A stretch of 14,463 bases of DNA from CAZWVR01 sp964637235 (GCA_964637235.1 CAZWVR010000064.1:1-14463), one strand, 5' to 3'; positions 6,945 through 14,463 are shown, numbered from the stretch's first letter. The notes: generated by a model from the sequence alone, not told the origin. Numbers and translations are program-made.

Positions 6945-7949
6945 TTAAAAATATTTTAAACCAATAATTTCTCTCACATCTTTAATAGTCTTATTTGCAC
7001 TTTCGTGAGCTTTTTCTTTCCCCNNNNNNNNNNTCCCCATTTTAGCTACTTTGCGGAGGTAATCTATATCAGAGTAAATTTCTTTTATTCTCTGGCGAAT
7101 TGGTTCTGTAAAGGCAATAATATCTTCTGCTAATTTTTTCTTTAACTCAACATATCGTATTGTAGTATCATTATATTTTTCAAGGAAATAGTCATAAGTT
7201 TGTTTATCGGATACCAGTTCAAGAATTGTAAATAAATTTTTAATGGGTTCAGACATAGGTGAGTTAGGCTCTTTTGGTCCCATATCAGTAACGGCTTTCA
7301 TTACTTTTTTTCGTATAACTTCGGGTTCATCAGCAAGATTTATTGCATTTCCTTCGGATTTACCCATTTTACCGGAACCATCAAGACCAGGGACTTTTAT
7401 AAGCTCACCTGTAAAATTATATGGTTCAGGTAAATTGAAATATTCAACTTCATACATTTGATTAAATCGACGAGCAAATTTTCGCGTCATTTCCAGATGC
7501 TGTTCTTGATCTTTCCCGACAGGCACTTTATGGGCATTGTGTATGAGGATATCGGCAGCCATAAGCACTGCATAAGTAAGTAGTCCTGCATTCACATTAT
7601 TGGGTTGTTTTCTTACTTTTTCTTTAAAAGTGGTAGTTCTTTCCAATTCACCTACATAAGCATTCATATTAAGCAGTAAGTAAAGTTCAGCTACTTGTGG
7701 TAAATCACTTTGTATATATATAGTTGACTTTTCAGGGTCTAAGCCGCAGGCGAGGTATTCGCTTAAAACAATTCTTACTTTCTCGTTCAAATCTTTTGGA
7801 TTAGGATGCGTCGTAAGGGAATGATAATCAGCAATAAAGAAAAAACAGCGATTATTTTCTTGCATTTTTACAAAGTTCCTTACGGCGCCAAAATAATTAC
7901 CTAAATGTAGATGTCCAGTTGGTCTTATTCCACTGAGTACTGTTTGCAT
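6945..7949 (-). CDS. trpS: Tryptophanyl-tRNA synthetase (interrupted by 10 N)
   Basis: A class I aminoacyl-tRNA synthetase that charges tRNA-Trp. The HIGH-type motif is TGHLHLGN at 11-18, the KMSKS-type loop is KMGKS at 194-198, and AADILIHNAHKVPVGKDQEQ at 131-150 is the usual TrpRS core. The N run at 7024-7033 falls near the C-terminus. The frame is kept across it (334 codons as drawn), but the two flanks share GGGGA. Merging them gives KMGKEKAHESA, the sequence expected in the family, so the true protein is probably 329 residues and intact. It lies 11 bases after the CvpA-like gene and 14 bases before the small regulator in the same operon. No T-box or other leader is seen. Confidence 0.95.
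   Translation of the reverse strand: MQTVLSGIRPTGHLHLGNYFGAVRNFVKMQENNRCFFFIADYHSLTTHPNPKDLNEKVRIVLSEYLACGLDPEKSTIYIQSDLPQVAELYLLLNMNAYVGELERTTTFKEKVRKQPNNVNAGLLTYAVLMAADILIHNAHKVPVGKDQEQHLEMTRKFARRFNQMYEVEYFNLPEPYNFTGELIKVPGLDGSGKMGKSEGNAINLADEPEVIRKKVMKAVTDMGPKEPNSPMSEPIKNLFTILELVSDKQTYDYFLEKYNDTTIRYVELKKKLAEDIIAFTEPIRQRIKEIYSDIDYLRKVAKMGXXXXGKEKAHESANKTIKDVREIIGLKYF
7024..7033. other. Assembly gap (10 N) inside trpS
   Basis: Ten Ns lie between CTTTCCCC and TCCCCATTTT. Both sides carry the bases TCCCC next to the gap, so the joined contig ends probably overlap by 5 nt and no sequence is missing. Confidence 0.9.
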
Positions 7950-7960
7950 ATTTTTTATTT

Positions 7961-8647
7961 TTAGAAATTATCTTGATCATTTTGAGGCTGCACAACAGGA
8001 ATAGTATCCTTAGGAGAATTTATTACTGGAATTTGAGAACTTTGTGGAGGATTTCCTCCCTGCGTATGCTTTGTTGGTGTTTGATTTACAGGCTTATTAT
8101 TTCGCTTTATAGGCTTTTTCCCAATTTTAGAATATATACTCTTATACAAAGGATAAAAGTTTCTAATTGTTAAAGCAACAGTAGAACTTGTTATATATCC
8201 CAAAGCACTTTTAGGTTCCTCTTTTGGTAAAAATTTTCCAGAAACATTCAATGAAAGTAATATCAATGTAAAAACTCCTGCCACAATAATTGCTTTTATT
8301 AAAGATAGAATACCTCCCAAAATAGAAGCTTTTTTACCTTTTTCTAAATCCTTAGTTTGCGAATATACTGTTTTTTGAATTAAATATGAAAACCACAAAG
8401 AACCGCTGTATAAAACTATTAAAATTAATGCAGCAAACAGCTCCGGATGAACTGCATTATTGCGATAGAAATAATAATATACAGAACGCGTGATTAAACT
8501 TGATAATAATATACCAGCAGAAAAGGCAAATAAATCAATAGCTCTTACAATTGGACCTTGCTTTGAACCAATCCAAAACATATAAGCAAAATAGCCAATT
8601 ATAAAGATGTCTAAAAATCTGATAGTTATGTCAAAACCTATATGCAT
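7961..8647 (-). CDS. CvpA-like inner-membrane protein
   Basis: A 228-residue membrane protein with four predicted helices (about 9-28, 34-54, 68-91 and 108-132) and a long polar tail. The layout, the opening ITIRFLDIFIIGYFAYMF followed by a GSKQGPI turn, and the Gly-rich fourth helix KASILGGILSLIKAIIVAG are those of the CvpA family. That family was named for colicin V production and is now linked to envelope stress; its molecular function is not settled. Residues 175-228 are rich in Pro, Gln, Asn and Lys and are likely disordered. The start overlaps the stop of the HepT-like gene by one base (TAATG), a sign of coupled translation. CvpA family membership is likely rather than certain. Confidence 0.75.
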   Translation of the reverse strand: MHIGFDITIRFLDIFIIGYFAYMFWIGSKQGPIVRAIDLFAFSAGILLSSLITRSVYYYFYRNNAVHPELFAALILIVLYSGSLWFSYLIQKTVYSQTKDLEKGKKASILGGILSLIKAIIVAGVFTLILLSLNVSGKFLPKEEPKSALGYITSSTVALTIRNFYPLYKSIYSKIGKKPIKRNNKPVNQTPTKHTQGGNPPQSSQIPVINSPKDTIPVVQPQNDQDNF

Positions 8648-8982
8648 TAAGCTCTTTTTAAAAATTTCTGTAATATAGGTAAATCTTTTTCTAAAATATT
8701 AATTATCAAACTATTATCTATTTCTTTTTTCGTGTCCAATAATTCTCGGGCATAAAAATCAAATAACTGCCAATCAATTTTTATATTATCAATAATTTTG
8801 GGACTTAAATTTTTATATAAATTATTTATCAGCACTAAATTAGATAAAATAATATCATAAAGAAAATCTTTTTTTTCAGTATCGTCAATTTTATCGATGG
8901 ATTTATAATTTTCATAAGCGTTTAGAATTCTTTCTATTGCCTTTAATATATCAGAAATTATCTGTTTATCTCTATCATTCAT
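8647..8982 (-). CDS. HepT/DUF86-like protein lacking the RNase/toxin motif
   Basis: A 111-residue, all-helical protein. The opening DKQIISDILKAIERILNAYE, the middle LSNLVLINNLYKNLSPKI and the end IINILEKDLPILQKFL follow the order and spacing of HepT-like (DUF86) proteins, which form the toxin half of MNT/HepT pairs. In those, a segment close to LRNxLIH carries the RX4-6H motif. Here the matching segment is YARELLDTKKEI (77-88): the Arg is kept at 79 but the Asn and His are absent. No MNT-type nucleotidyltransferase lies nearby. The gene is locked between aspS (8-nt overlap) and the CvpA-like gene (1-nt overlap), a housekeeping setting. A non-toxic relative with another job is a reasonable reading; the family link rests on pattern alone and may be wrong. 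Confidence 0.6.
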   Translation of the reverse strand: MNDRDKQIISDILKAIERILNAYENYKSIDKIDDTEKKDFLYDIILSNLVLINNLYKNLSPKIIDNIKIDWQLFDFYARELLDTKKEIDNSLIINILEKDLPILQKFLKRA

Positions 8983-10732
8983 GTTTTTTTATTTGAATAT
9001 GCAGCTCGTCTAATTGCTTAGTGCTTACTGGCGACGGGGTATCAAGCATTACATCTCTCCCTGAACTATTTTTGGGGAAAGCAATTACATCTCTTATTGA
9101 TTGAGAGCCATTAAATAATGCTACCCATCTATCAAAGCCATAAGCAATACCACCATGAGGGGGTGCTCCATATTTAAAAGCATCTAAAAGAAATCCAAAT
9201 TTATCATATGCCTCTTGTTCACTAAAACCGAGGATTTTAAACATCTTTTTCTGTAATTCTGTATCATGTATTCTTATTGAACCTCCGCCAATTTCTATTC
9301 CATTGATTACAAAATCGTATGCATTAGCACGAACCTTATCCGGTTGAGTATCAAGTAGTGGAATATCCTCAGGTTTAGGAGAGGTAAAAGGATGATGCAT
9401 TGCTTGATAACGTCCCTCTTCTTCGTTCCATTCCAACAGTGGAAAATCTAATATCCAAACAGGTTTAAATATATTATCGTCTTTAAGTGATAAAAGATCT
9501 GCAAGATGGTTCCGTAGTACTCCTAAAATATGTAAACTTTCCTGCTTTTGTCCTGAAATTATAAATACCATGTCCTCTCTGTCAGCCTGACATTTAGATA
9601 ATACTTGCTGCAATTGTTCTGCATCAAAATATTTATCTATTGAGGATTTTATAGAACCATCAGGATTATATTTTATCCATATCAATCCCTTTGCACCTAT
9701 TTGAGGTTGACGCAAAAACTCAGTTAAAGCGTCTATTTTTTTTCTGCTAAATATTCCAGCAGCCTTTTCAGCACGGATAGCTCCTATATATTCTGAATTA
9801 TCAAAGACTTTGAACCCTTTACCCTTAACAATATCTGTAATTTCAGTTATATGCATATCAAAACGTAAGTCAGGTTTATCTGTTCCGTATAATTCCATTG
9901 CCTTTTGATAAGAAAGTCTGGGAAATGGTTCATTAAATTCAATACCTTTGATAGTCTTAAATAAATGTTTTGCCAATCCTTCAAACATTTGTAATATATC
10001 TTCCTGATCTACAAATGCCATTTCACAGTCTATCTGAGTAAATTCTGGTTGTCTGTCTGCGCGGTAGTCCTCATCACGGAAACATTTTACAAGTTGGAAG
10101 TATCTATCATAACCTGCAATCATCAGCAATTGCTTAAATACTTGCGGAGATTGAGGCAATGCATAAAAATTTCCGGGATGCAAACGGGAAGGTACTATAA
10201 AATCACGCGCTCCTTCTGGTGTAGATTTTATCAACATAGGTGTCTCTATCTCTATAAAATTCTGACTGTCAAAATAATTACGTACTTCTTTCATCATTTT
10301 GTACCTTAACATCATTGCTTTATGACGTATCGGACGTCTCAAATCTAAATATCGGTATTTCATCAAAAGCTCCTCTCCTCCATCTGTTTCATCTTCAATT
10401 TTAAAAGGAGGCGTTTCAGATTTACTTAATACCTTTAATTCTTTAACGTCTATTTCTATATCACCAGTTGCCAAATTAGGATTTTTATTTTCTCGTTCAA
10501 TGACTGTCCCTTTAATTTGAATTACATATTCTCTCCCTAATTGACGAGCAAAACGACAAAGTTCAGGAGCTTTATCCATATTAAATACCAACTGAGTTAT
10601 TCCATAACGGTCTCTGAGGTCTATGAACGTCATTCCCCCGAGATCTCGGCTGCGATGTACCCAGCCACTTAATACAACTTCCTTGCCTACATCCGAGATA
10701 CGCAGTTCTCCACAGGTATGAGTTCTGAACAT
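8975..10732 (-). CDS. aspS: Aspartyl-tRNA synthetase, bacterial type
   Basis: A 585-residue class II synthetase that charges tRNA-Asp. Domains in order: N-terminal OB-fold anticodon-binding domain (about 1-105, with SGWVHRSRDLGGMTFIDLRD), catalytic core with motif 1 (FIEIETPMLIKSTPEGARDF at 159-178) and motif 2 (KCFRDEDYRADRQPEFTQID at 216-235), the GAD insertion (about 290-410), and motif 3 (GIAYGFDRWVAL at 528-539). The insertion and the length are those of bacterial AspRS. Residue 31 is Leu in the RDLGG turn, as in the discriminating E. coli enzyme, rather than the His of the Pseudomonas non-discriminating one; this is only a hint. It is the first gene of a six-gene operon with a good promoter about 25 bases upstream, and its stop overlaps the next start by 8 nt. 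Confidence 0.97.
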   Translation of the reverse strand: MFRTHTCGELRISDVGKEVVLSGWVHRSRDLGGMTFIDLRDRYGITQLVFNMDKAPELCRFARQLGREYVIQIKGTVIERENKNPNLATGDIEIDVKELKVLSKSETPPFKIEDETDGGEELLMKYRYLDLRRPIRHKAMMLRYKMMKEVRNYFDSQNFIEIETPMLIKSTPEGARDFIVPSRLHPGNFYALPQSPQVFKQLLMIAGYDRYFQLVKCFRDEDYRADRQPEFTQIDCEMAFVDQEDILQMFEGLAKHLFKTIKGIEFNEPFPRLSYQKAMELYGTDKPDLRFDMHITEITDIVKGKGFKVFDNSEYIGAIRAEKAAGIFSRKKIDALTEFLRQPQIGAKGLIWIKYNPDGSIKSSIDKYFDAEQLQQVLSKCQADREDMVFIISGQKQESLHILGVLRNHLADLLSLKDDNIFKPVWILDFPLLEWNEEEGRYQAMHHPFTSPKPEDIPLLDTQPDKVRANAYDFVINGIEIGGGSIRIHDTELQKKMFKILGFSEQEAYDKFGFLLDAFKYGAPPHGGIAYGFDRWVALFNGSQSIRDVIAFPKNSSGRDVMLDTPSPVSTKQLDELHIQIKKHE

Positions 10733-10755
10733 TATTAATAATTTTTTAAACTTTG

Positions 10756-10785
10756 CAAAAATAAGAAATTTACTAATAAAAACAA
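10756..10785 (-). promoter_or_regulatory. Bacteroidota-type promoter of the aspS operon
   Basis: Read on the - strand, TTG (10785-10783) is followed after exactly 19 bases by TATTTTTG (10763-10756), a full match to the TAnnTTTG -7 element with the usual -33 spacing. The leader to the aspS ATG would be only about 15-18 bases, leaving no room for a riboswitch or T-box. Confidence 0.75.
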
Positions 10786-10859
10786 TATTTTATAATGTAT
10801 AGGTTTAAATGCACTATTTATTTACACAGAAAACTTTTAAAAACTTATAACTAAGATAA

Positions 10860-12715
10860 TTATAACTGTGCTCTTACACGGCTATTTATCCAAAGATATA
10901 CAAAAGACCCTAAAACCGTGGAAATGACTGTCCAGAATAGTAGATAGCGAGGCATAAATATAACATTAAGTTTACCTATTTTCTGAGTTGTTAGTAAAGG
11001 GCTATCTGTATATTTTGCGTAATCGTATAGCAGTCTGTCTGCATTAAGCATAATAAGAGAATCATTTTTGAATAGTAAATAAGTATTTTTCGGAATTAGA
11101 GAATCCGTGGCTAATGATATTTTTTCAATTTTTTCTTTTGTTAAATGATAAATTTTATCTTTAATTTTTACACTATCACTATTAGAATTTTTGAATACAT
11201 AAATGGTATAAGTTTTTATATCAATACTGTCGTTTTTTACGTAGGAAATTTTGTCCTGACTTTCTAATATACTAATTTGATTTTGGCGGGATAAAATTGT
11301 GTCTTTATTTATGTTTAGCGTTAACGAACCTATCCCAAAGGAGACAGTAAGACTGATGATAAGCAAAAGAAGTGTATTATAACTAGAAATGTATTTTATA
11401 CGACCTTTTAGCATAGCAAAACCTACTAGTAAAGCAATAAAAATAACAATAAAATAGCCCCAACCTCCTACGGAATAAGGAAAAATAACACCATCATCAG
11501 AACTTGCCCACGAAAACCAAATAGCAGAACTTACAATAAAAAATTCAAAACTAAGGATTTTAAATAAAGACCTAAATCCGTATTGACCAGCCAAATCAAC
11601 AGCAATCCCTATAAATAAAACTAATGTAGAGATAGTAAGAAATAAGAAACAATTAGAAAATATAAAAGTACTTAATCCAAACCCAAAAGCAAGAAGTAAT
11701 AAAACTATAATTTTGTTTAATATTGTTTTATCCTTATATATTGCAAAAATTTCTTCCAGTTGAAAATTAGAGATTTGCCATTCTAATACACTCTCTTGTA
11801 AATTATTTATTTGCGTTTGTTTTTCCTTTTTTCCATTTTGCTGGTTGTTATTTTTTTGTGTTTGCTTCTTTCTTTTAAATATTTTTTTTAGAAAACTTTT
11901 TATTCGTTGTAAAAATTTATTTTTCTCTTTACTTTTTTTGTTCTTTGATTTAAGAATTTCTTTTTGCCTTTGCTCAAAAATTTCTTTTGCCAGTTCGTTA
12001 ATTTCCTCATTTAGAGGCTCAAACCAACCGCCACCGCTGTGCAGTATTTTTTCAGCCTTGCTATCAAGTAGTAAATTTGACCACCTATCTAATATTTCCC
12101 TGTAAAGATCTGTGCCATATATTTCAGCATCTTTGTAGTAATAAAATTGCGCTTTGGCATAGATATAAAGAGCAATTGGAATTTTTAATAAATTCTTTTT
12201 TATATCCTTGTAATAAGGTAAAGATTTAAAAGTATCTTGATAAAAAAACTCAAATAGAAAATCCAAAAATACTTCGCGAAGATAAAAGTCCTGTATATTA
12301 CTTTTAGTATCATAGTTTTTTATCATCCTTTTATAATAATCTACTTCGCGAAGATAAAAGTCCTGTCCATTACTTTTAGTTTCGGTCGGATAAAGATCGC
12401 TAAAAAATAATTGTCCTGTTATGTTGTAATCTTCATATTGAATTCGGGTGTTATAAAGTTGTTTTAGCCGGACTGTAAACAAAAACTCATCATCAAAAGG
12501 CAATTCTATTGTATTTTTCTCAAAATATGGTGCCTCCTTGTTCTTAGTATGAAAAAAAATAATTATTTTATCTTTTTCCAACACCAAATAAATAGGATAT
12601 TGGGGATAAAAGCTTTCTTTTTTCCAATAAGCGCAATTCTCTTCTATATTTTTGTTGTCCTCTACTCGGAATTTAACACGCGTGTAATCAAAATATCTGA
12701 ATATAACCTTATCCT
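10860..12715 (-). CDS. Six-helix membrane protein with large cytoplasmic N-half, 5' end in gap
   Basis: Family not recognised. The frame ends at 10860 and is open back to the 100-N gap, giving 617 visible residues. There is no ATG in the first 42 codons; a TTG at 12587 would give 575 residues but is not needed, so the true start is probably in the gap. Counting from that TTG, residues 1-280 are soluble and end in a very Lys-rich stretch (about 210-257). Helices lie at about 291-310, 313-333, 343-361, 374-393 and 402-424; then a polar domain of about 120 residues rich in Ser, Asp and Lys precedes a last helix at 549-567. By the positive-inside rule both ends are cytoplasmic and the polar domain is outside. 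A duplicated TKSNxQDFYLREV segment lies at about 71-82 and 94-106. It directly follows the receiver-domain gene and could be one gene with it. Confidence 0.75.
12271..12381. repeat. 39-bp direct repeat inside the membrane-protein gene
   Basis: The segments 12271-12309 and 12343-12381 are identical except for two adjacent bases (AT versus CC), with a 72-base period that keeps the frame. Each begins ACTTCGCGAAG, which contains the perfect 10-base palindrome CTTCGCGAAG. In protein terms the repeat encodes QDFYLREV and its flank twice, 24 residues apart. Confidence 0.85.
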
Positions 12716-12815
12716 NNNNNNNNNNNNNNNNNNNNNNNNNNNNNNNNNNNNNNNNNNNNNNNNNNNNNNNNNNNNNNNNNNNNNNNNNNNNNNNNNNNNN
12801 NNNNNNNNNNNNNNN
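12716..12815. other. Scaffold gap of 100 N
   Basis: A run of exactly 100 N, the usual placeholder for a gap of unknown size. It removes the C-terminus of the receiver-domain protein and the start of the membrane protein. Any translation through it is meaningless; the frame that stays open on its left side is that of the membrane protein. Confidence 0.97.
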
Positions 12816-13777
12816 TCATATCCATTTTTTAGCATATCCGAAAGCAAGGCAGAATTAAACACTGATACCGGAAAAATCCAGTATTTTTCTTTTATTCCTC
12901 TATTTTTTGTGATTTTTCCATCTTTTATGAGTTCAAAAAGTTTTGTACCGTATTCGGGTTTACCTTTTGCGATTATTTCTTCATTGCTAAAAAGATAGTC
13001 TAGCAAAATAACGTCATAAGCTTTATTTTCAATTTTGGTTATGGCAGAATTATCTTCTTTATCTAATTTATTATCGTCCTTTTGAATATATAAAGCAGTA
13101 TCTAAATTGCCAATAATATCTGTGCCGATAATCTCTTTTAGTATCTCTACTTTATGTTTTTCTCCAAATTCTGTTTGTTTCGCATAATTTCTCAGTCCTT
13201 GATTTGCAAAGTCATCAATAAGCAAAAAGTCCCATTTGAAATCTTTTATTTGTTCAAAAATTTCATCTGCTTTATTTTTCATTTCTGTTTCGCTGTGGAA
13301 CTGGAAAGGAGCAACTTTTCCGGCGTGTGCCCCGCCTTCCAGAGGCTCAATAAGTGCGGTTTTTATCTGTAAATCGCGGAACTCCCGAGCAACAGCAGAA
13401 GCATATATTTCACGTTCATAATTTTTATTTATTTCCTCAATGATTTCCTGCACCAGTTCTTGTTTTGTTTTTTTCTTTTCTTGTTCTTTCTGTTCCTTTT
13501 CCTCCTTATCCTCGTATTCCACCATTCTAAACCAAATACTGGAGTCAAAAAAATTGATGCGTTTTTCGTATTTAAAAGTTATCTTTTTGATAATAGTAAT
13601 AACAGGCTTTGGATGCTTTTCTTTCAAAAAAATATTTAACCAATAATCAAATATTTTTCCTTTAAACAGTCCTATTGCTTTAACTATAAACAATTTAAAA
13701 CTTTTGTAATCCTGATAATAAAATATATCTTCTGTAGTATTTTTGTATCTATTTAATATTTCATTAACTAAGTCCAT
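12816..13777 (-). CDS. Receiver-domain (response-regulator-like) protein, 3' end in gap
   Basis: 320 residues are visible before the gap. The N-terminal 85 residues are of unknown fold, 86-125 is a strongly charged, probably coiled-coil helix, and 130-175 contains an odd Gly/His/Ala-rich stretch (EPLEGGAHAGKVAPFQFH). From about 182 a receiver domain can be traced: strand 1 with an acidic pair (FLLIDDF, Asp188/Asp189), strand 3 with a phospho-acceptor position (YDVILLDY, Asp260) and strand 4 with Ser near its end (YWIFPVSVFNSA, Ser305). The 72 residues between acidic pair and acceptor exceed the usual 45 or so, because of a polar insertion at about 232-250. The conserved Lys of strand 5 would be in the gap. 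No DNA-binding domain is visible. The start overlaps the upstream gene by 14 nt. The call is by motif only. Confidence 0.65.
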
Positions 13778-14264
13778 TTCTTATTTTTTTTATATATTGA
13801 ATTAAAGTTTTATCAAGTGAACCAGTATATTCAATGTTAAAATCATCAAAAGCACCTTTATAATCTCTCAATAATTCATAGATAGGATCTCCGTCAGTAT
13901 GAGTAAAACAAAAAGCTTCCGTGCTTATTTTCAATTTATCATTTACTTCTTTACTTATATCATCACAATATTTAAAAGGTGTAATACCATTATAAAGCTC
14001 TTTACCATGAAAAAATACATACAATGCATTGAAATCTTTAATATTTAAATTTGCTTTGTTTAAAACACTCTCAATTAAATCTATATAATTTTTTTCTTTT
14101 TTGTTATTTTCAAAATAAGACTTAGAATAATAGAATATTAAATTATCATTTTTTAAATAAATATCAATATCATTTAATTTATCAATTTCTTTTGCTTTAA
14201 AAGAGAGATAATCAACATCTTCCTCATTAATCTCTCCTGTAAAAAAGATAAATAAAGGTTTCAT
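13764..14264 (-). CDS. Unrecognised 166-residue protein
   Basis: No family is recognised. The protein is acidic and Lys/Asp/Asn-rich, begins with a hydrophobic strand (KPLFIFFTGEI), and alternates helices and strands like a small alpha/beta protein. There is a strand ending in His-Gly (NALYVFFHGKEL, about 104-115) and, about 35 residues later, another ending CFTHTDGDP (about 138-146). A His-Gly strand followed by a Cys-ended strand is the layout of caspase-like peptidases, but the usual GHG and DAC signatures are absent, so this is no more than a thought. It has no signal peptide or membrane helix. It lies 7 bases after the right-edge gene and overlaps the receiver-domain gene by 14 nt, so these genes are co-transcribed. 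Confidence 0.7.
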   Translation of the reverse strand: MKPLFIFFTGEINEEDVDYLSFKAKEIDKLNDIDIYLKNDNLIFYYSKSYFENNKKEKNYIDLIESVLNKANLNIKDFNALYVFFHGKELYNGITPFKYCDDISKEVNDKLKISTEAFCFTHTDGDPIYELLRDYKGAFDDFNIEYTGSLDKTLIQYIKKIRNGLS

Positions 14265-14271
14265 AGTTTTA

Positions 14272-14463
14272 TTATTTTAATTTTGTTGAAAATAGGAGTT
14301 CAGTAAGATTAAATTTAGAAGCACGCAAAGCATTTTCCAGAGAGGTATAAGGGACAAACGCTACTGTTGGCGGAACTATTGGTAAAACAGAACGACCAGA
14401 ATGAACTACTATGCGTCGTATTTTATCTTTTTGCAAACTCTTAATTATCCTTTGGGTCATATT
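14272..14463 (-). CDS. C-terminal part of an unrecognised gene at the right edge
   Basis: The frame is open to the window edge and ends with a TAA at 14272-14274; 63 codons are visible. The Met at 14460 may be internal, so the gene is treated as cut. The sequence has a strand ending in RRIVVHSGRS, a Pro-rich turn (LPIVPPTVAFVPY) and a closing helix (SLENALRASKF). A hydrophobic strand, then a strand with Pro, then a helix is the order of the last part of a receiver domain (strands 4 and 5, helix 5), and this fits the receiver protein two genes on, but the evidence is thin. It is the first visible gene of the accessory cluster. Confidence 0.6.
   Translation of the reverse strand, partial: NMTQRIIKSLQKDKIRRIVVHSGRSVLPIVPPTVAFVPYTSLENALRASKFNLTELLFSTKLK

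Noticed and set aside
10733..10859. A T-box or other riboswitch ahead of the synthetase operon
   Set aside because: The promoter leaves a leader of only about 15-18 bases and no structured element was seen.
12662..12715. A tail joined to the receiver protein after the gap
   Set aside because: It depends on the arbitrary 100-N length; the same bases are open in the frame of the membrane protein, which continues for a further 1.8 kb.
12549..12998. A + strand frame running through the 100-N gap
   Set aside because: It is antisense to two - strand genes and is held open only by the unknown bases.
1..14463. tRNA or rRNA genes, CRISPR arrays, transposases or phage genes
   Set aside because: No cloverleaf, rRNA-like stretch, regularly spaced repeats or mobile-element gene was recognised on either strand by eye.

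Overview
The window looks like a 14.5 kb piece of an AT-rich Bacteroidota genome, probably a draft or metagenome assembly because it holds two runs of N. The evidence for the phylum is a PorV-type type IX secretion outer-membrane protein, a small acidic DUF2795-type protein of the form common in this phylum, promoters of the TTG / TAnnTTTG kind, and start codons without clear Shine-Dalgarno sequences. The order cannot be resolved.

Left part (1-5450), mostly + strand. A possible C-terminal scrap of an upstream gene is followed by a membrane glycosyltransferase of the ArnT/PMT (GT39) type and a long hairpin. Then come the DUF2795-type gene on the - strand, a GC-rich non-coding island, a two-gene unit made of a secreted GHL10/DUF187 glycoside-hydrolase-like protein and a Nudix hydrolase overlapping by 8 nt, and porV with its own promoter and terminator.

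Middle part (5493-10785), - strand. Six tightly packed genes read as one operon: aspS, a HepT/DUF86-like protein lacking the toxin motif, a CvpA-like membrane protein, trpS, a 69-residue XRE-type regulator and aroA. The spacing is 8-nt overlap, 1-nt overlap, 11 nt, 14 nt and 8-nt overlap. A good Bacteroidota promoter lies about 25 nt ahead of aspS. The operon joins two aminoacyl-tRNA synthetases with the EPSP synthase step of aromatic biosynthesis. The 10-N run in trpS looks like two contig ends that overlap by 5 nt, which implies a normal 329-residue TrpRS.

Right part (10860-14463), - strand, accessory. This cluster enters from beyond the right edge: the 3' end of an unrecognised gene (possibly the end of a receiver-like domain), a 166-residue unknown protein, a protein with a divergent response-regulator receiver domain, and a six-helix membrane protein with a large cytoplasmic front half and one extracytoplasmic domain. 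The 100-N gap cuts the receiver protein's C-terminus and the membrane protein's N-terminus, so the two could be one gene. No histidine kinase, nuclease or known toxin is visible. This cluster is the best candidate here for an undescribed (signalling or possibly conflict-related) system, but its function is not shown by the sequence.
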